NCBI GenBank assembly: GCA_913061425.1
Contig: CAJXUO010000068.1
Location: 1-7,268, forward strand
Source of the DNA: an uncultured Lutibacter sp.
Lineage (GTDB): Bacteria > Bacteroidota > Bacteroidia > Flavobacteriales > Flavobacteriaceae
Length of the DNA: 7,268 bases
Reading direction: 5' to 3'
A program made the position numbers and the translations under genes. Numbering within the stretch: the stretch's first letter is position 1; every line of letters begins with the position of its first letter. Shown here piece after piece: positions 6,005 through 7,268 of this stretch. Below the pieces are notes generated by a model that was not told the origin of the DNA, ran no database searches, and saw nothing but the letters and a program-made list of their open reading frames with translations.

Positions 6005-6901
6005 TTACGTGGCTATATCATTAATTACGATATCCCAGTTTAATTTTTTATAATACTTACTTAAATACTCTTTTACAGCAATAATATCTTCTTTGGCTGT
6101 TAAATCTGGAACATGTTCTGAGAAAGGAATACCTATTGTAGAATTTGGATAATCTGCTAACATATTCAATAAAGCCGTTGGTAATTCTTTTTCATTCCTT
6201 TCAGAATTAATCGGGCAATTTTTAAGGTAATCAACTAACATTGAACCTTTAAATTTGAAAGCATTCATACTTACTCTTAACTTGCCTGATGCATCACGAT
6301 AATTTTCTGCTTCCTTAGAGTCAGGTTTTTCTATAATATCTAAGAGGCAATTTTCTTCTCCTAACTTTGCCAAGGCAAAACGTGAAATTCTTTCTGAAGG
6401 GAATTCCAATGCTCCACGAGAATAACTAATAAATGCATTATCACTATTCGTATTCCTTAAAGCAAGGAGTGCCTTATAGGAATATAAATTATCACTATTG
6501 CAAACCGTATAATATTGCGTATTTAATTCTGGATATTGTACAACAGTTTGAAATAAGGCATCTGCCGTTCCAAATGGCTTTACTCTTCCTTCAGGTATAT
6601 ATTGAATAGAAAATGAGATGTTTAGCCCATGGAAAGCATTGTTTCTGTTGTTATTTCCGTAAAACTCTTTAAATAATCCACCCTGTTCACTAATGACAAT
6701 ATATATTTTTTTATATCCTGCTTGTTTCGCGTTATATAATAAATAATCCATCAAAGGTCTACCATTCGGTCCTACACCAATAAGACCTTTACTTCTTTTA
6801 TTTGCTTGAAGCATTTCTTCTTCGCTTAAGCCTTCATAAGAAGTTTTCTTTTTCATCCTTGAAGAAGCTCCTCCTGCTAATATTATTAGATTAGTATGCA
6901 T
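6005..6901 (-). CDS. Sugar-phosphate nucleotidyltransferase (NDP-sugar pyrophosphorylase-like)
   Basis: A 298-residue cytoplasmic enzyme of the nucleotidyltransferase family that joins an NTP and a sugar-1-phosphate to give an NDP-sugar and pyrophosphate. Seen in order: the N-terminal LAGGASSRM (8-16), the nucleotide-binding loop; an insertion of about 20 residues, then SKGLIGVGPNGRPLMDYLL (37-55) with the conserved Lys; GTADAL (111-116), the base-contacting motif; CNSDN (134-138), whose Asp is the expected metal ligand; and IIEKP (189-193) near the sugar site. The insertion between the glycine loop and the Lys is longer than in RmlA or GalU. The base and sugar specificity cannot be read from these motifs. 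It begins 17 bp after the stop of the upstream kinase gene, so the kinase product, a sugar-1-phosphate, is its likely substrate. ATG at 6899-6901 sits just before the first strand, so the start is secure. Confidence 0.88.
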   Translation of the reverse strand: MHTNLIILAGGASSRMKKKTSYEGLSEEEMLQANKRSKGLIGVGPNGRPLMDYLLYNAKQAGYKKIYIVISEQGGLFKEFYGNNNRNNAFHGLNISFSIQYIPEGRVKPFGTADALFQTVVQYPELNTQYYTVCNSDNLYSYKALLALRNTNSDNAFISYSRGALEFPSERISRFALAKLGEENCLLDIIEKPDSKEAENYRDASGKLRVSMNAFKFKGSMLVDYLKNCPINSERNEKELPTALLNMLADYPNSTIGIPFSEHVPDLTAKEDIIAVKEYLSKYYKKLNWDIVINDIAT

Positions 6902-6918
6902 GCTATATTATTAAATGG

Positions 6919-7221
6919 TTATTTATTTAAAATTCTAGCTCCGGGATCTACAGATACACTGTATGAATTTATAGCTCCAGCATTCATTATCCCATCAATC
7001 ACTTGTTTCTCCTTTCCTTGAGGCGCTAAAACAACAATACTACCGCCTCTCCCTGAGCCGACAATTTTTGCGCCAAGTGCACCTGCATTTATTGCCCCAT
7101 TAATCATCGCGTCAATTTTTGGAACAGTAATTTTTAATAAATCTTTTAAAACTTCGTGATGTTCATTCATTAAACTTCCAATAAGTTTATAGTTTAATTT
7201 TTCTTTTTGAAACTCTATAAG
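6919..7221 (-). CDS. GHMP-family sugar kinase (galactokinase-like), C-terminal part, cut by contig end
   Basis: About 100 genuine C-terminal residues remain of a protein that in this family is usually 300-400 long. LIGSLMNEHHEVLKDLL resembles the galactokinase segment (fGxLMnxsHxSL) and is followed by ITVPKIDAMINGA. GHMP motif 3 appears as GALGAKIVGSGRGGSIVVL (about 7080-7024), the glycine-rich loop that packs near the phosphates. The end, SVSVDPGARI, also fits galactokinase-like C-termini. Family members phosphorylate a sugar using ATP, often at the anomeric C1; galactose, GalNAc or another hexose are all possible. The reading frame continues to an ATG at 7234-7236, but those first five codons (MYKRQ) are translated Nextera adapter, so that start is false and the true N-terminus lies off the contig. 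It is first of the visible - strand operon, 17 bp before the nucleotidyltransferase gene. Confidence 0.85.
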   Translation of the reverse strand, partial: LIEFQKEKLNYKLIGSLMNEHHEVLKDLLKITVPKIDAMINGAINAGALGAKIVGSGRGGSIVVLAPQGKEKQVIDGIMNAGAINSYSVSVDPGARILNK

Positions 7222-7268
7222 CTGTCTCTTATACACATCTGACGCTGCCGACGAATAGAGAGGTGTAG
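7222..7268. other. Illumina Nextera adapter and index contamination (non-genomic)
   Basis: Bases 7222-7240 are CTGTCTCTTATACACATCT, the 19 bp Tn5 mosaic end. Bases 7241-7254 are GACGCTGCCGACGA, the reverse complement of the Nextera read-1 transposon tail. Bases 7255-7262 (ATAGAGAG) sit where the i5 index belongs; the reverse complement CTCTCTAT is, from memory, the S502/N502 index. Bases 7263-7268 (GTGTAG) begin the P5 flow-cell sequence. This is untrimmed library adapter at a contig end, not a transposon of the organism. Confidence 0.98.

Noticed and set aside
7222..7240. Tn5 mosaic end as evidence of a natural transposon
   Set aside because: It is followed by the exact Nextera tail, an index and P5 sequence, so it comes from library preparation.
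1..7268. CRISPR arrays, phage, toxin-antitoxin or other defence systems
   Set aside because: No spaced direct repeats, and every substantial frame is accounted for by metabolic, transport or housekeeping genes.

Overview
This AT-rich window looks like chromosomal DNA from a member of the Bacteroidota, most likely the Flavobacteriaceae. The evidence is: a tRNA promoter matching the Bacteroidetes sigma consensus (TTTG, 19 nt, TAnnTTTG), A-rich start regions without strong Shine-Dalgarno sites, a secreted protein with a CarboxypepD_reg-like domain, and a glucosamine-6-phosphate deaminase carrying a C-terminal PIG-L/LmbE domain, an architecture I recall from Bacteroidetes. I cannot name a genus. 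The last 47 bases (7222-7268) are not genomic: they are Illumina Nextera adapter and index sequence, so this is the end of an assembled contig and biological sequence stops at about 7221.

Left part (1-2106). A PyrR-like phosphoribosyltransferase enters from the left edge (+ strand, N-terminus missing) and converges on a complete shikimate kinase gene (aroK, - strand); the two overlap by 9 bp at their stop codons. A strong promoter then reads rightward into tRNA-Lys(UUU), a hairpin with a T-tract, tRNA-Leu(GAG) and a second hairpin with a T-rich tail. Next comes a probably exported 267-residue protein with an N-terminal CarboxypepD_reg-like domain and a C-terminal region I do not recognise. 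The 79 bp after it hold no clear terminator, but on the - strand they contain a protein-like reading frame continuing past the nagB stop.

Right part (2107-7221). Four - strand genes form a probable carbohydrate operon, in transcription order: a GHMP-family (galactokinase-like) sugar kinase, cut off by the contig end; a sugar-phosphate nucleotidyltransferase; a 130 bp gap with a hairpin and a possible weak promoter; a sodium:solute symporter; and the NagB/PIG-L two-domain enzyme. Read together they suggest import of a sugar, probably an amino sugar or its N-acetyl derivative, phosphorylation at C1 and activation to a nucleotide sugar, with the deaminase/deacetylase-like enzyme routing hexosamine phosphate into glycolysis. 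The substrate is inferred from context. There are no mobile elements, CRISPR arrays, phage genes or defence genes. The most notable points are the adapter tail (with a false MYKRQ N-terminus), the kinase/nucleotidyltransferase/symporter/NagB-PIG-L cluster, the hairpin between the two tRNAs, and the possible coding remnant behind nagB.
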